Assembly (NCBI GenBank): GCA_933207985.1
Contig: OW240921.1
Coordinates: forward strand, 92,946,917 to 93,010,916
Direction: 5' to 3'
DNA from: Pelobates cultripes
Lineage: Eukaryota > Chordata > Amphibia > Anura > Pelobatidae
DNA length: 64,000 nt
Shown in pieces: positions 32,926 through 42,189 of this stretch. Position 1 is the stretch's first letter. Every line of letters begins with the position of its first letter. The notes beneath the pieces were generated by a model. The model made no database searches. It was not told where the DNA came from and saw nothing but the letters and a program-made list of their open reading frames with translations. Both the position numbers and the translations under genes were made by a program.

Positions 32926-34199
32926 ATGATTTAAGTATATATATATTTTTTTTTTACACTAATAAATTTTATTTTAATTTTATTTTCAGCCAGCAGGGGG
33001 ACCACCTGTCATTACAGGCAGCCCCCCTGGCCATGTGATTGTGGGGTCCTCGCAAATTTTCCATACTATTACCAAGGAGTAACATTCTATTCTTGGAGTA
33101 ACAACCTTCTGAGACCATTATATGCCTGAACACCACGTCTAGTGTGTAAGTGTTACTTAATTTAGCGCACTATATGGTCCTTTAAATCTGCACTTATGGT
33201 TGTGTAATTTTGTTTCCCACATTTAATAATTTTGACATGCCTACAATCAACCAATTTGTGTGAGTGTAACTTTGAACCAAATATGCTTACTGGTTTTGAT
33301 TTACTACTCTATGAGTGGTTTTATTTTCCCCTTTGCAGATATCTATTTTGTTACTATTCAAGTAGTGCCTGTCACTATGTGCGCTCACCAGCCATGCTGC
33401 ATGTGGGGTATGGGTCATTTAACCTATGGAAGCAAGCACTAGGTGGTTGAAATGGTGCCTGCCTTAAGCTATTAAGACAGGGAATGAGGGAGCTGGCTGG
33501 GAAGAGAGCGCATTGGTGGCAGGCACTATATGTTAAAAACCGCCTCCCACCAGTCTAAGTAAAAGGCAGAAGCAACTGCTGCAATTTGGGGATAGAGCTA
33601 CAACCGTCTGTATCTTAACTGCAGCTGAAACGTTGAGATGGAAGGAAGAAGCCAGCACATACCTCAATCCAAGTGTACCAAGGGATGTTTCGTTACAACT
33701 ACTCCACCCCTTTGTGCAAACAGCCAATGAGAGTTTAGTAGGCTGGCCTGTATACTAGTCATGCAATGCTAATCTATTAGGAAACAATAGTAAGCTGCCA
33801 GGCAGCAAGTGAAAGTGAAGTAGTGCACTTCCCATAGTTTAATGACTTGGGACATTGCCAATACACATGCACACACTTTAAAACTTTCCCTAGAAACAGT
33901 TAGAAGGGGATCAATTGCTATCTTTTTCAAGAAAACACTATAGTGTGGAACCACGTATAAAAGATATCCAATTAAGCAAAAAAAAAAAAGTGTTAAAAGT
34001 GGTGCTGTGCGCACGCATCAAGCGGACTGCACGCGTGCCGGTATGTGTATGTGCTGCGCAGTCCGCTGAATGCATGCGGACTGCGCGCACGTCTGTGTAT
34101 GTATTGCATTTGTTGGAGATATAAATAGATAAAATGAAACATTTATTAGTATCATTTAAAATTTGTATCATTAAACTCAGTTGTGTTCTTTTAAAACAT
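32926..34199. other. Unique DNA between repeats
   Basis: Short CAGCAGGGGGACCACCTGTC fold-back at 32992-33030 (inverse CAGGCAGCCCCCCTGG), then unique sequence without a supported gene. Frames at 33232-33450 and 33533-33727 have no recognisable domains. Confidence 0.4.
34056..34086. repeat. Perfect 11-bp hairpin
   Basis: GCGCAGTCCGC, a 9-nt loop TGAATGCAT, then GCGGACTGCGC. A third GCGGACTGC lies just upstream at 34022. This GC-rich cluster sits in AT-rich DNA and adjoins a hAT-like end. Confidence 0.85.
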
Positions 34200-34367
34200 A
34201 AGTTGTTAATTAGTTCAGACAACTGTACAAGTTGTTTTTTCTAAACTTAAACCTCAGTTTTCAGGTTTAATTGCCATGTTGGCAATTTGAGGGGAAAAAA
34301 GTTGGCATGTATTGCAGTTTGGGCACTCAAGTTCAAAAAGGTTCGCCATCACTGCTATAGAATAAGT
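34200..34367. mobile_element. hAT-like transposon terminus
   Basis: On the minus strand the end reads CAGTGATGGCGAACCTTTTT, then TTGAGTGCCCAAACTGCAAT, a terminus I associate with hAT elements of vertebrates. The opposite end is not identified; it may lie upstream of the hairpin cluster near 34000. Confidence 0.6.
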
Positions 34368-34416
34368 TAAAATCTGGAAAACCTAAACCTGAATAGAGAA
34401 TTTGGAATAGTTAATG

Positions 34417-34854
34417 CAGGGAGGTGCAAAGATTTTTACCGCCACTCACTGACAGACACACTTACCTCCCTAGGATCCAGTGTGGGGCAGCCTCACTCCT
34501 CCAGCGCGCCGTTTAGTATGCCAGGGCTGATATGACATTCCCGGTCCCAGGGCTCACGAGGGAGGAGTGAGGCTGCAATTAAAGCCTCCACCACCTGCAT
34601 TCTCCTCCGGGCACCAACATTTGATGGCAGAGCAGGCACCTGTCATCAAGGTAAGAAGGTGCCTGCTCTGCCATACTGTTACAGAGCATATCTGGGCGCC
34701 CCCACCTTCAGGCGCCTGGAGGAGTGGCTCTAGAGTTGCTCGCCCAGCGCTGCGGACCAGACGGGGGGAGCCCACCAGGAAACAATGGTGGGCACCCCAG
34801 CAGGCCAGTGCCCTAGGCGAATGCCTAGTTCGCCCAAGGGTGGCGCCGGCCTTG
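34417..34854. mobile_element. hAT-like non-autonomous element with 8-bp target duplication
   Basis: Left end CAGGGAGGTGCAAAGATTTT and, inverted, right end CAAGGCCGGCGCCACCCTTG. Flanks are AGTTAATG (34409-34416) and CGTTAATG (34855-34862), an 8-bp duplication with one mismatch, diagnostic of hAT-type insertion. The interior includes a scrap of CACTCACTGACAGACACACT, the same word that builds the 16.7-kb satellite, and a fold-back near 34490-34575 related to those at 20.7 and 27.4 kb. Confidence 0.75.
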
Positions 34855-34929
34855 CGTTAATGGGATTGTCCGAAATCTGAGAATTTTTTAAATTCATTTT
34901 AAGGGCAACCATTCTTAAACATTTCTTGT

Positions 34930-36049
34930 TAATGTTTAAATTGATCATACGGTTAAGATTTTTGGAGAGGTTGATGTGATGAAAGCACCTTCGTCACTGG
35001 TGTCTGGAGGGGCCTGCTTGCCAGCCTATTACCCTAGGACTATGGCCTATAAGTTAACATGGGTCTTAGGGCCATGGAAAAGCTTGTTTGTGCCTTTCCC
35101 CTGATGTGGTTCGGTATTTGGGGTAACCAAACAAACTGTCGAACAGCCGGACCACCCGCAAGTGGAGTGTGTCCTCATAAACCTCCAAGGAGCTGGTACC
35201 TCCCTGTTCATGCATTCGAATGGAACTTATCTATTGAAAATAGACCGGCCTTACAGCTAAAATCTGTGGAACCATTTTGGGCAGGAAAGCCATGCTTGCG
35301 GTCAGTCAAAAGAGACTTCCATAAACACTTGAACCCCATGGCAATTCGACTATGTTCGTGGTATCTGAGCGCTATTTGGATATATTGAGCGCTCAGATCC
35401 AAGCTATCTGGTGATTTGTCAAGTGTGGGGGTTCAGTTCTGTGGAATATAAAAGTTATGTATTTTAATGTGTTTTGTTGCAGTTGTAACTTAGAGATATT
35501 TTCTGTACCTGGAGATCATTAAGTTTACTACAGTCACTTAAGCCAAGTATCTCCAGGATAGAAGGGAGGGATTTTACTGTGTTAATTATAGTTCCCATTG
35601 GTTTGTGTCCCTTTTGTCCCTGTGTTCCATCAGGTCAAGGGGATGTGCCTCTGGCCTGAGAATGTGAATAAAAAATAAAAATAAAAAAAAAGTGCCTTTG
35701 TGCTCAATAAACAGATCATCTTGTACCTTCATAAAGTTTCGGCTCATGTTTGGGGGATTGGATAACTACACTCTGGGGATTGCTATAATCACTATATTCC
35801 CCAGAGTATAATCACTAAGCTCTGGTAAGAGCCTGTTCCTGCTCTCTGGAGTTGAGAGGTCTACCTATGGGAAGCTGGATCCTGGTCTTGGGTCCAGAGT
35901 AGGCGGAAGACGGCTAGACCCCAACCAAGCTGCGGCGGTTTGTGGGGTCTGCAGTGGTTATGGTGTCTGGTGGAGAGCTTGGAGCCCTCGCAAAGTAGGA
36001 GGAGCATGCGTCAACAGAAGGTACCCAGTTGGAGTGCCAGGCGTTCAAG
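34930..36049. mobile_element. LTR-like repeat remnant
   Basis: Shares blocks with the repeat at 39094-39850: GCCAGCCTATTACCC / GCCAGCCTCCTCCCG, GGCATGACTATGGCC-like words, and CAGCTAAAATCTGTGGAACC / CAGCCCAAATCTATGGAACT followed by TTTTGGGCAGGAAA. A second segment (TTTCTGTACCTGGAGATCAT at about 35499, GAATAAAAAATAAAAAT at about 35666) matches sequence flanking the DIRS insertion at 41.2 and 46.6 kb. The polyadenylation-like signal and repeated nature suggest an LTR; internal genes are not visible. Confidence 0.5.
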
Positions 36050-37150
36050 TTGATACCCAAAAATGTTATAATATTTTCAGTCATATTTTAATTTTGCCAA
36101 TTCTAATAACAGGATATGAAGGGATAAGACGTGGGTTTTAATATTTAGTTTGTAGTAGGAAATATTGCTAAATTCCATCAAAGCTTCTAAATTTAGAAGT
36201 GCACATTAATTTTTAAGGACAAAGATCACATCTGTAAATAGTCCAATTTTGTGTGTTTAGTCACTTATAAATCCTATATTTTTAATTAAATCTGATAGAT
36301 CTGGCTAAGGGCTCTATAGCCAAAACTAAAAGAATAGGGTAGTCCTGGGGAGTACCCTTGTTGACAGACTGACGTTTCAGGAAATAAAACCAATGTAATG
36401 AACTTTAGCTGATGAACTATAAAGAGCAAAGATAACTTCACTGAATGCATTGTGAAAAGCCATTTGTTTTAATACTTAACGTAAATAGCCCCATTAGATT
36501 CTGTTGAACCCCTCTGCGTCTAAAGATACAATCAAAGAAGGTGTTTGAGATTGATTTATGGAATGGATTAAATAAATATTTTGGTGCTGAGATGGTTTGA
36601 TATAAAGCCAACTGGATAGTCATTGATAAAGTTTTGGATTTTGCCAATTTGCTAAAGTTTGGGAATAAAATTTTGTGTCATTTGTTAAGGATATGGGTCT
36701 GAATAATTATCTGCTTTTGGAATCATTTAATTTGTGATTGTGTGTCTTCTGGGGAGATTTAAAAAATGTTTTAATACATTTTATATAATTTGGTGACATG
36801 TGGTATAAGGATTTTTTTGTAATCTATTGTGGTGACTTCATCAGGCCCTGGGGCCTTTCCAATCAGAGCTTCTTTGATTTGTGCTGGTTCAAAAACAGTA
36901 ATTTGGTTTGTATTAATTTTGTGGATATGTTTAAAAAAAAAGTTGCATGTCAGGCATTGATGGCTGAATAATTTTCAATTCTGATTTTAATTGTAAAGTG
37001 ATCTGTAATATAATGCAAACTTATTACTAATGTTTTGGATGTATAATTTACCTCATGTATCATCTCAAATATTCAAGTCAGAATTAGGTAGTGATGCGTA
37101 TTAATTTGCCAACATTTAAGATTTGATCCCTTTGGAATATAATAAAAAAA
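36050..37150 (-). pseudogene. L1-type LINE ORF2 reverse transcriptase remnant
   Basis: Read on the minus strand, decayed L1 RT motifs occur in the right order: IKEALIGKAPGPDEVT near 36885-36835 (family form GKAPGPDG), VSLDAEGFNRI near 36535-36500 (SLDAEKAFDR, catalytic Asp), GTPQDYPILLVLAIEPLA near 36350-36295 (GTRQGCPLSP...LAIEPL), then KIGLFTDVIFVLKN near 36260-36215 (LFADD changed to LFTDV, so catalytic Asp lost). Stops and shifts break the frame throughout. It is an old, dead fragment. Confidence 0.85.
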
Positions 37151-37305
37151 AAAACAAAACACACATTTAGATAAACTGCATTGATGTTGAGAAGAATTAA
37201 ACAAACTTGATACCTAATGCAGTTTCTTATAATATAGATTTTTTTTTTTTTTTAAATCAGTCAATTGTTTTGTCTGGCCTAATTTGTTTGATATGAAGCT
37301 CTACT
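37151..37305. other. Unassigned AT-rich DNA
   Basis: A- and T-runs, possibly decayed LINE sequence continuing the L1 remnant. Nothing else can be supported. Confidence 0.4.
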
Positions 37306-37600
37306 TAACCCCTTAAGGACCGAAGACGGTTCAGGACCGTCATCGGCATTTTCCCATTGCCGAGCGATGACGGTCCTGAACAGTCCTAACGGTCCTAGTT
37401 ACTTACCTGATCGCCGTCATTCCCCCGGGGCGATCAGCGTGGCTCCCGGTGTGGGGAGACTGCCTGCAGCCCGTCAGTCTCCCCATGGCGGATTAGGACC
37501 CCTGTGGCCATGTGATCGCTCAACACTGCGATCACATGGTCACAATAGGTGTCCATGTGTCTCCCTGCATGTGTAAAATCAAAAATCAAAAATAAAGTTA
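37306..37600. mobile_element. TTAA-ended repeat with nested hairpins
   Basis: Starts TTAACCCCTTAAGGACCGAA, the same terminal word as the 80-bp TTAA elements, and then holds three inverted pairs: GTTCAGGACCGTCATCGGCA with TGCCGAGCGATGACGGTCCT, GGGGAGACTGCCTGCAG with CAGTCTCCCC, and CCATGTGATCGC with GCGATCACATGG. The right end is not found, so the element is truncated or its end has decayed. Confidence 0.65.
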
Positions 37601-38227
37601 ATGTTAATGGTAAATAAAAAAAATACATACATATATATAGACATACATACACATATATAGACATACATACATATATATATAGACATATATAATGTCATAC
37701 TAAGTGTATTTTTATATTAATATGTACATATATTAATATAAAAATACACTTATAATTAAATTACACACATATATAATAACTATATATTGTATATATTATA
37801 AAACTGATGAGAAGGTGTAATTAATGTTATACAATTAAATGGGCTACAACATATAACTACAAGCGACCTAAAATGAGTGTAAGCTCAAAAAGTTTGGAAA
37901 AATATGTGCGCTCCTGAAAATATTAAAGTAACACGAAAAATACAAATATATATTTAATAGATAAAAAAATCTACAAATCAATCGTAACAATAAATAAAAA
38001 AGAAAACATATATAAGAGCATGACTGAATTGATCTGTTGCTGAAAGGTACTTGACAAAATAAAATATCAATGAATGAGCAAATCCTGACAAGTAATGAAG
38101 CCAGAGTAAGCACCTGACAGATACTAAGGCTACAATGTGTGAAAACAAAGTATCTGGAGGGATAACAAAAGCTAACAAAAAAATACAAATGAAATAAGCA
38201 TCAAACAAACAAGATAAAAGTACCTTG
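37601..38227. other. AT-rich DNA with (ATAC)n tract
   Basis: ACATACATACATATATATAG repeats at about 37620-37700 and a fold-back AAGTGTATTTTTATATTAAT / ATTAATATAAAAATACACTT at 37700-37752. The remainder is AT-rich without a supported gene. Confidence 0.5.
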
Positions 38228-38251
38228 CCTCGGTGGGGGCCCCCACCGAGG
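38228..38251. repeat. Perfect 24-bp palindrome
   Basis: CCTCGGTGGGGG followed directly by CCCCCACCGAGG, with no loop. It stands in AT-rich DNA just before the two GC-rich hairpins at 38312 and 38427. Confidence 0.95.
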
Positions 38252-38309
38252 TACAAATCAAGGGAGATAGTAGTGGCCAAAAGACAGGGATCCGTCGAAA
38301 GAGGACAAA

Positions 38310-38466
38310 TAGATGTTGCACCGCGGTCGGGATCTTCAAAAAAGACCGCGGTGTAGATGGAAAGCAGATGAAACACAATCCACCAGTGGGACAAAGACTC
38401 ACCCACAAACTGAAAATAGCGTATTACACCGTGGTCGGTGTCTTCAAAAAAGACCGCGGTGTGAGA
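38310..38466. repeat. Two related hairpins ~115 bp apart
   Basis: CACCGCGGTC-(GGGATCTTCAAAAAA)-GACCGCGGTG at about 38319-38353 and CACCGTGGTC-(GGTGTCTTCAAAAAA)-GACCGCGGTG at about 38429-38463. Stem and loop are both conserved, so this is a duplicated structured unit of unknown origin. Open frames across it (GVFKKDRGV twice) follow from the duplication. Confidence 0.75.
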
Positions 38467-38547
38467 GGCCAACTCCCGACAGACACCGGCAAAAACTACA
38501 GCTCCCCACAGCAACAGAGCAGAACGTCACGTAATCAGCTGTGACTA

Positions 38548-38870
38548 GTGATGTCGCGAACCCGAAATTTTCGGTTCGCGAACGGCGAACGCGAACTTCC
38601 GCAAATGTTCGCGAACCGGCGAACCGCCCGAAACGCCATTGACTTCAATGGGGAGGCGAATTTTAAAACACACAGGGACTCTTTCTGGCCACAATAGGGA
38701 TGGAAAAGTTGTTTCAAGGGGACTAACACCTGGACTGTGGCATGCCGGAGGGGGATCCATGGCAAAACTCCCATGGAAAATTACACAGTTGATACAGAGT
38801 CTGGTTTTAATCCATAAAGGGCAGAAATCACCTAACATTCCTAAATCACAATCAATATGGATTGACACCT
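38548..38870. repeat. TTCGCGAAC-rich dispersed repeat
   Basis: A cluster of inverted and direct TTCGCGAACC / GGTTCGCGAA words at 38570-38625, followed by CATTGACTTCAATGGGGAGG and a longer non-coding body. The palindromic TTCGCGAA core makes overlapping hairpins. I regard it as a dispersed element of frog-type genomes; the exact family is not known to me. Confidence 0.6.
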
Positions 38871-38897
38871 GACATATGACATATTGACACCTTGACA

Positions 38898-39090
38898 TAT
38901 GGATTGACACCTGTCCTCAGAGCCCCTGATGCACACGGACACAGAGCAGAATAGAGACTGGTCCCCCTACATAGGGTCACTTGGCAGATATGGATTGACA
39001 CCTGTCCTAAGGATCCCTGATACACACTGACACAGAGCAGAATAGGGACTGTTCCCCCTACATCGGGTCACTTGGCAGATATGGATTTAC
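38898..39090. repeat. 91-bp tandem repeat, ~2.1 copies
   Basis: TATGGATTGACACCTGTCCT begins at 38898 and 38989, and TATGGATTTACACC at 39080, giving a 91-bp period. Units contain GACACAGAGCAGAATAG and CCCCCTACAT.GGGTCACTTGGCAGA. This could be the edge of a larger satellite or part of the adjoining repeat. Confidence 0.85.
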
Positions 39091-39093
39091 ACC

Positions 39094-39850
39094 TTGTTAC
39101 AAACTGCTATTTGTAACGGGCCCTTTAAATGGCAAATTGCCCTGTTTCCCTGGGTTGTGGAGAAGCCTCTTTGCCAGCCTCCTCCCGCATGACTATGGCC
39201 CCTGGGAGATTGTGAAAATGTATGCACTTTTATTTGGTGTGTATGGCCCTTTAAGACTGTCGGTGGGCATATTGGGGCTTATGGACTCTTTATGTGACTG
39301 GTGCTGGCCCTTTAAACACCTTTTTTGGGACATCAGGAAGATTGGGACACTGCCCCTTTAAGGCCGTGTCCCCAGACTTGTTGGGGACACGGCCCCTTTA
39401 AGACGGTGTCCCCTGTGTCCCCAGACCTGGTGCAAACCCTTTGTGCCTGCCTTGCTATTTCCCCACTTCCTGGTTCAGTAAATGGGAAATTATTTTCGAA
39501 AAAGCTGTAGACTAAGTCCCATTCAGCCATGGGACTTAGCCGTTTTTCAGCCGTTTTTTCAGCCTTATTTCAGCTGCAGAGACTAAGTCCCATTCGCGAT
39601 GGGACTTAGTCGCTTTTTCAGCCTGAAATAGACCGACCTCACAGCCCAAATCTATGGAACTGTTTTGGGCAGGAAAATGTGCTTGCGGTCGGTCATAAAG
39701 GGACCTCCAGCTAACTTTTTAACCCCTGATGGATTTGGCTGATTTTTGGTTATGTTTATGTTTTAAGTGTGCTGATTCCAAATATGTAATTATGAAGATG
39801 GGATGTGTAGTTTTAAAGTTACAGTGTATGGCTAAAAACTGTATTTTTAC
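39094..39850. mobile_element. LTR-like repeat
   Basis: Starts TGTTACAAACTGCTATTTGT, contains recurring CCCTTTAA and GACACGGCCCCTTTAAG/A words, and a duplicated GACTAAGTCCCATTC block (39511-39610). It shares AAATCTATGGAACTGTTTTG and TTTTGGGCAGGAAA with 35250-35290. TG start and the shared segments suggest an LTR, without paired copies or internal genes. Confidence 0.45.
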
Positions 39851-39924
39851 TGCCTGTGTTTAATTATGTTAATCTCTTCCCAAAACGTCATTTCGTTCAA
39901 AGTGGAGAGAATGTTAAAAAAATA

Positions 39925-40017
39925 TATTTTTGTTCGGAGTGTGAGAAATGCTTTTCAGCCGCTTCTAATCTTAAGCATCATTTGAGGAGCCTTACAGGAG
40001 AGAAACCTTATTTGTGG
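39925..40017 (+). pseudogene. Single degenerate C2H2 zinc-finger fragment
   Basis: The plus frame [16 protein letters not shown] then [15 protein letters not shown] fits the Kruppel finger pattern: two Cys with CxxC spacing, the Phe and Leu core, first His and TGEKPY linker present. The final zinc-binding His is Leu. Only one finger is present, with no start codon or splice context, and it runs straight into U2-like sequence. It is probably a decayed retrocopy or captured exon scrap of a zinc-finger gene rather than an active exon. Confidence 0.75.
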
Positions 40018-40020
40018 TGT

Positions 40021-40110
40021 GTTTAGTATTGTTCTGATCAGTTTAATACCTTCCGCGTCTCCTATCAGTGGGCGTGTATATGGCAGCCATTTTAGGAACC
40101 GTACACCTGG
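40021..40110 (+). pseudogene. U2 snRNA pseudogene, truncated copy 1
   Basis: GTTTAGTATTGTTCTGATCA then GTTTAATACCTTCCGCGTCT corresponds to U2 nucleotides around GTGTAGTATCTGTTCTTATC AGTTTAATATCTGATACGTC. It is near-identical to copy 2 for about 66 bp and then diverges. The U2 5' end with the branch-site-binding region is not recognisable, so it cannot be functional. Confidence 0.7.
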
Positions 40111-40310
40111 GACCCGAGCAAGGTCACCTCGTTCAACAGGCTTGCAGCGTATCCTCCAGGAAGAAGAGCCTGAACCCTTACCGGCTGCACGTGTCTTACC
40201 CGTACATGGAAAGCTGCTCTGGTTCCTTGATGAGCCAGCTGCCCGTGAGTTAACATGTCCCGTGGAGAAGCACTCTGTCCTGTAAAGCCTCACCAAAAAA
40301 AAGGAGTGGT
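40111..40310. other. Spacer between U2-like copies
   Basis: About 200 bp with an open plus frame ([20 protein letters not shown] among others) but no domain I recognise and no splice sites. Its balanced codon-like composition is unusual beside repeats, yet nothing shows it is coding. Confidence 0.35.
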
Positions 40311-40455
40311 GCGTTTAGTATTGTTCTGATCAGTTTAATACCTTCCGCGTCTCCTATCAGTGGACGTGTACACGGCATTGATTTTTGTAACAGGGAGATG
40401 GAAGAAGAGGCTTGGTCGGTCCTCTTACTGCAAATTTGGGGCACTGCGCTGTCAA
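40311..40455 (+). pseudogene. U2 snRNA pseudogene, copy 2
   Basis: Alignable by eye over about 120 nt to vertebrate U2: GTTTAGTATTGTTCTGATCA, AGTTTAATAC, then GATTTTTGTAACAGGGAGAT GGAAGAAGAGGCTTGGTC, which matches the U2 segment GATTTTTGGAGCAGGGAGAT. The Sm-site region is altered and the 5' end is missing. The copy runs into the assembly gap at 40456. Confidence 0.78.
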
Positions 40456-40555
40456 NNNNNNNNNNNNNNNNNNNNNNNNNNNNNNNNNNNNNNNNNNNNN
40501 NNNNNNNNNNNNNNNNNNNNNNNNNNNNNNNNNNNNNNNNNNNNNNNNNNNNNNN
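40456..40555. other. Assembly gap (100 N)
   Basis: Placeholder of 100 N between the U2-like copy and a GGTGACAGGG minisatellite. The true length is unknown. Confidence 0.99.
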
Positions 40556-40935
40556 GGCAGGGTGAGATGTGGGGTGAGTGACTGGGTGAGAAGAGAAGGA
40601 AGGGTGAGGGGGTGACAGGCGGGGTGGCAGGGTGAGAGGGGGTGACAGGGTGAGGGGGTGGCAGAGTGAGGGATGACAGGTGGGGTGGAAGGGGGATGAC
40701 AGAATGAGAGGTGGGGTGACAGGGTGAGAGGGAGGTGACAGGGTGTGACAGGTAGGGTGGCAGGGGGTTGACAGGGTGAGGTGACAGAGTGAAAGGGGAA
40801 TGACAGGGCAAGGTGGCAGGGTGAGAGGTGGGCCGGGAGGGGGGATGACAGGATGAGAGGTGGGATGGCAGGGTGACAGGGTGACAGGGGTGACGTGGCA
40901 GTGTGAGAGAGGGGTGACAGGGTAACTGCGCGAGG
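40556..40935. repeat. Purine-rich minisatellite (GGTGACAGGGTGAG)
   Basis: Degenerate units of 10-20 bp such as GGGTGACAGGGTGAG and GGTGGCAGGGTGAGAG on the plus strand, with strong G/A asymmetry. It ends sharply at CTGCGCGAGGCCTTAGGCGG. It explains the adjacent gap. Confidence 0.9.
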
Positions 40936-41190
40936 CCTTAGGCGGCCGCCTAAATCGCCTAATTAGAGAGCCGCCTCTGGGATGGCCTTATGCCTATCCC
41001 ACGCATGCTTAAACTCCTTTACTGTGTTAATCTCTACTACTTCAGCTGGAAGGCTATTCCATGCATCCACTACCCTCTCAGTAAAGTAATATTTCCTGAT
41101 ATTATAAGCACTCAGATCAGGGCCATCCGAAGATGTGACTCTCAAGGGATTTCCATGTATTTTGTGGGTACTTTTAGGGTGTTTACATTT
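40936..41190 (-). pseudogene. Non-LTR retrotransposon C-terminal fragment (WNSLP motif)
   Basis: The minus frame 41145-40963 contains YNIRKYYFTERVVDAWNSLP then AEVVEINTVKEFKHAWD, matching the C-terminal tail of CR1/L2-type or related LINE reverse transcriptases (R.V..WN.LP..V....TV..FK...D). Only this tail remains. GC-rich sequence at 40936-40960 is probably an edge of another element. Confidence 0.6.
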
Positions 41191-41240
41191 TTTTTTATAC
41201 TTTTCTGTACCTGGAGATAATTACATGACGTAAAGTCATG

Positions 41241-41414
41241 ATTTTATTTAAGACACGGAGGCGAGTATTGCATGTCCCTTTCTTTACGGTCCACCAATAG
41301 CAGCAAAGAATACAAAACAGAATGAAAAAATAATGCATACATAGTAACAGAGGCCACTCCCAGCCTAGTCCCAGTATAATTGCAGGCACCACCCTCAGAT
41401 CTTCCTCTTTCTTG
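41241..41414. repeat. DIRS left inverted terminal repeat
   Basis: About 174 bp from ATTTTATTTAAGACACGGAG to TTCCTCTTTCTTG. It is the reverse complement, with scattered mismatches, of 46451-46626: ACCAATAGCAGCAAAGAATA and ATGAAAAAATAATGCATACA are shared in inverse orientation. Confidence 0.92.
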
Positions 41415-41689
41415 AAGATGCGACACACCATAACGGAAAGTCCGCAAAATAGGAAACCAGCAGACGATCCATCAGCAAACGAAACATAGAAGTCCGGAAC
41501 ATCCACGGAACAGCTCCAACAAGATAATGCTCCTCCAAGGCAGATGAAAGAGACATCAAACAGGTCCTGATCATGCTGTGAAAACATAAAGAACAGGAGC
41601 CCAAGTGTTAAATCGGTACTATAGACCAACATCAAGGCCAGAATAACTATAGGCATTAATCTACATACCAAAATGAACAACAATATTGA

Positions 41690-42060
41690 AAGTCACACCC
41701 TCCGGAGTGTATGATCTGGCATCAAAATCCAAAGCACGGACATTCGACACCCTTTTGAAAGAGATGAAGCAAAAGAGACAAACCAATTTAGCTGACAACT
41801 GGCGTAACGAGAGATCCCTGTTAGAAGGCTAGGCAGAAAGAAAAGACAGAACAACAGAGACATCCCAAGTAGATGAATAACGCGGTCTAGGCAGCCGAGA
41901 TAGACGGGAGCCGCGTAGAAGTCGACATACCAAAGATGTTGGCCTGCAGGGCAACCATCAAAACCATGGTGGGTTGAAGATATGGCTGACCTTTACAGAT
42001 TGATCGCTCGGTAAGCCCTGCCAGCGGCAAATAGAGAAGTCAGGAATTCCAGAATTGCTG
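41690..42060 (-). pseudogene. DIRS tyrosine recombinase, truncated
   Basis: Minus-strand translation, allowing frameshifts, gives LFAAGRAYRAINL, SSTWDVSVVLSFL, LSLRQLSAKLV and SFKRVSNVRALDFDARSYTP. The last segment corresponds to the DIRS recombinase box around the first catalytic Arg. The C-terminal part with the remaining Arg-His-Arg-Tyr residues is absent, because only about 275 bp separate this point from the terminal repeat. At least two in-frame stops are present. Confidence 0.8.
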
Positions 42061-42189
42061 TCACAGGGGCTGAAACGGGATCCATTTTCCGAGCCAGGCA
42101 CCAGCCAGCCCAAGCTCACTAAGCTGACCCATATGACAGTCTAGTTCCCAGAGCCCATGCGTCCGCCAACAAAAGTTGAGTAGTCTCCG

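Noticed and set aside
40111..40310. Open stretch between U2-like copies as a new coding exon
   Set aside because: No splice sites, start, stop context or known domain. Kept only as an unassigned spacer.
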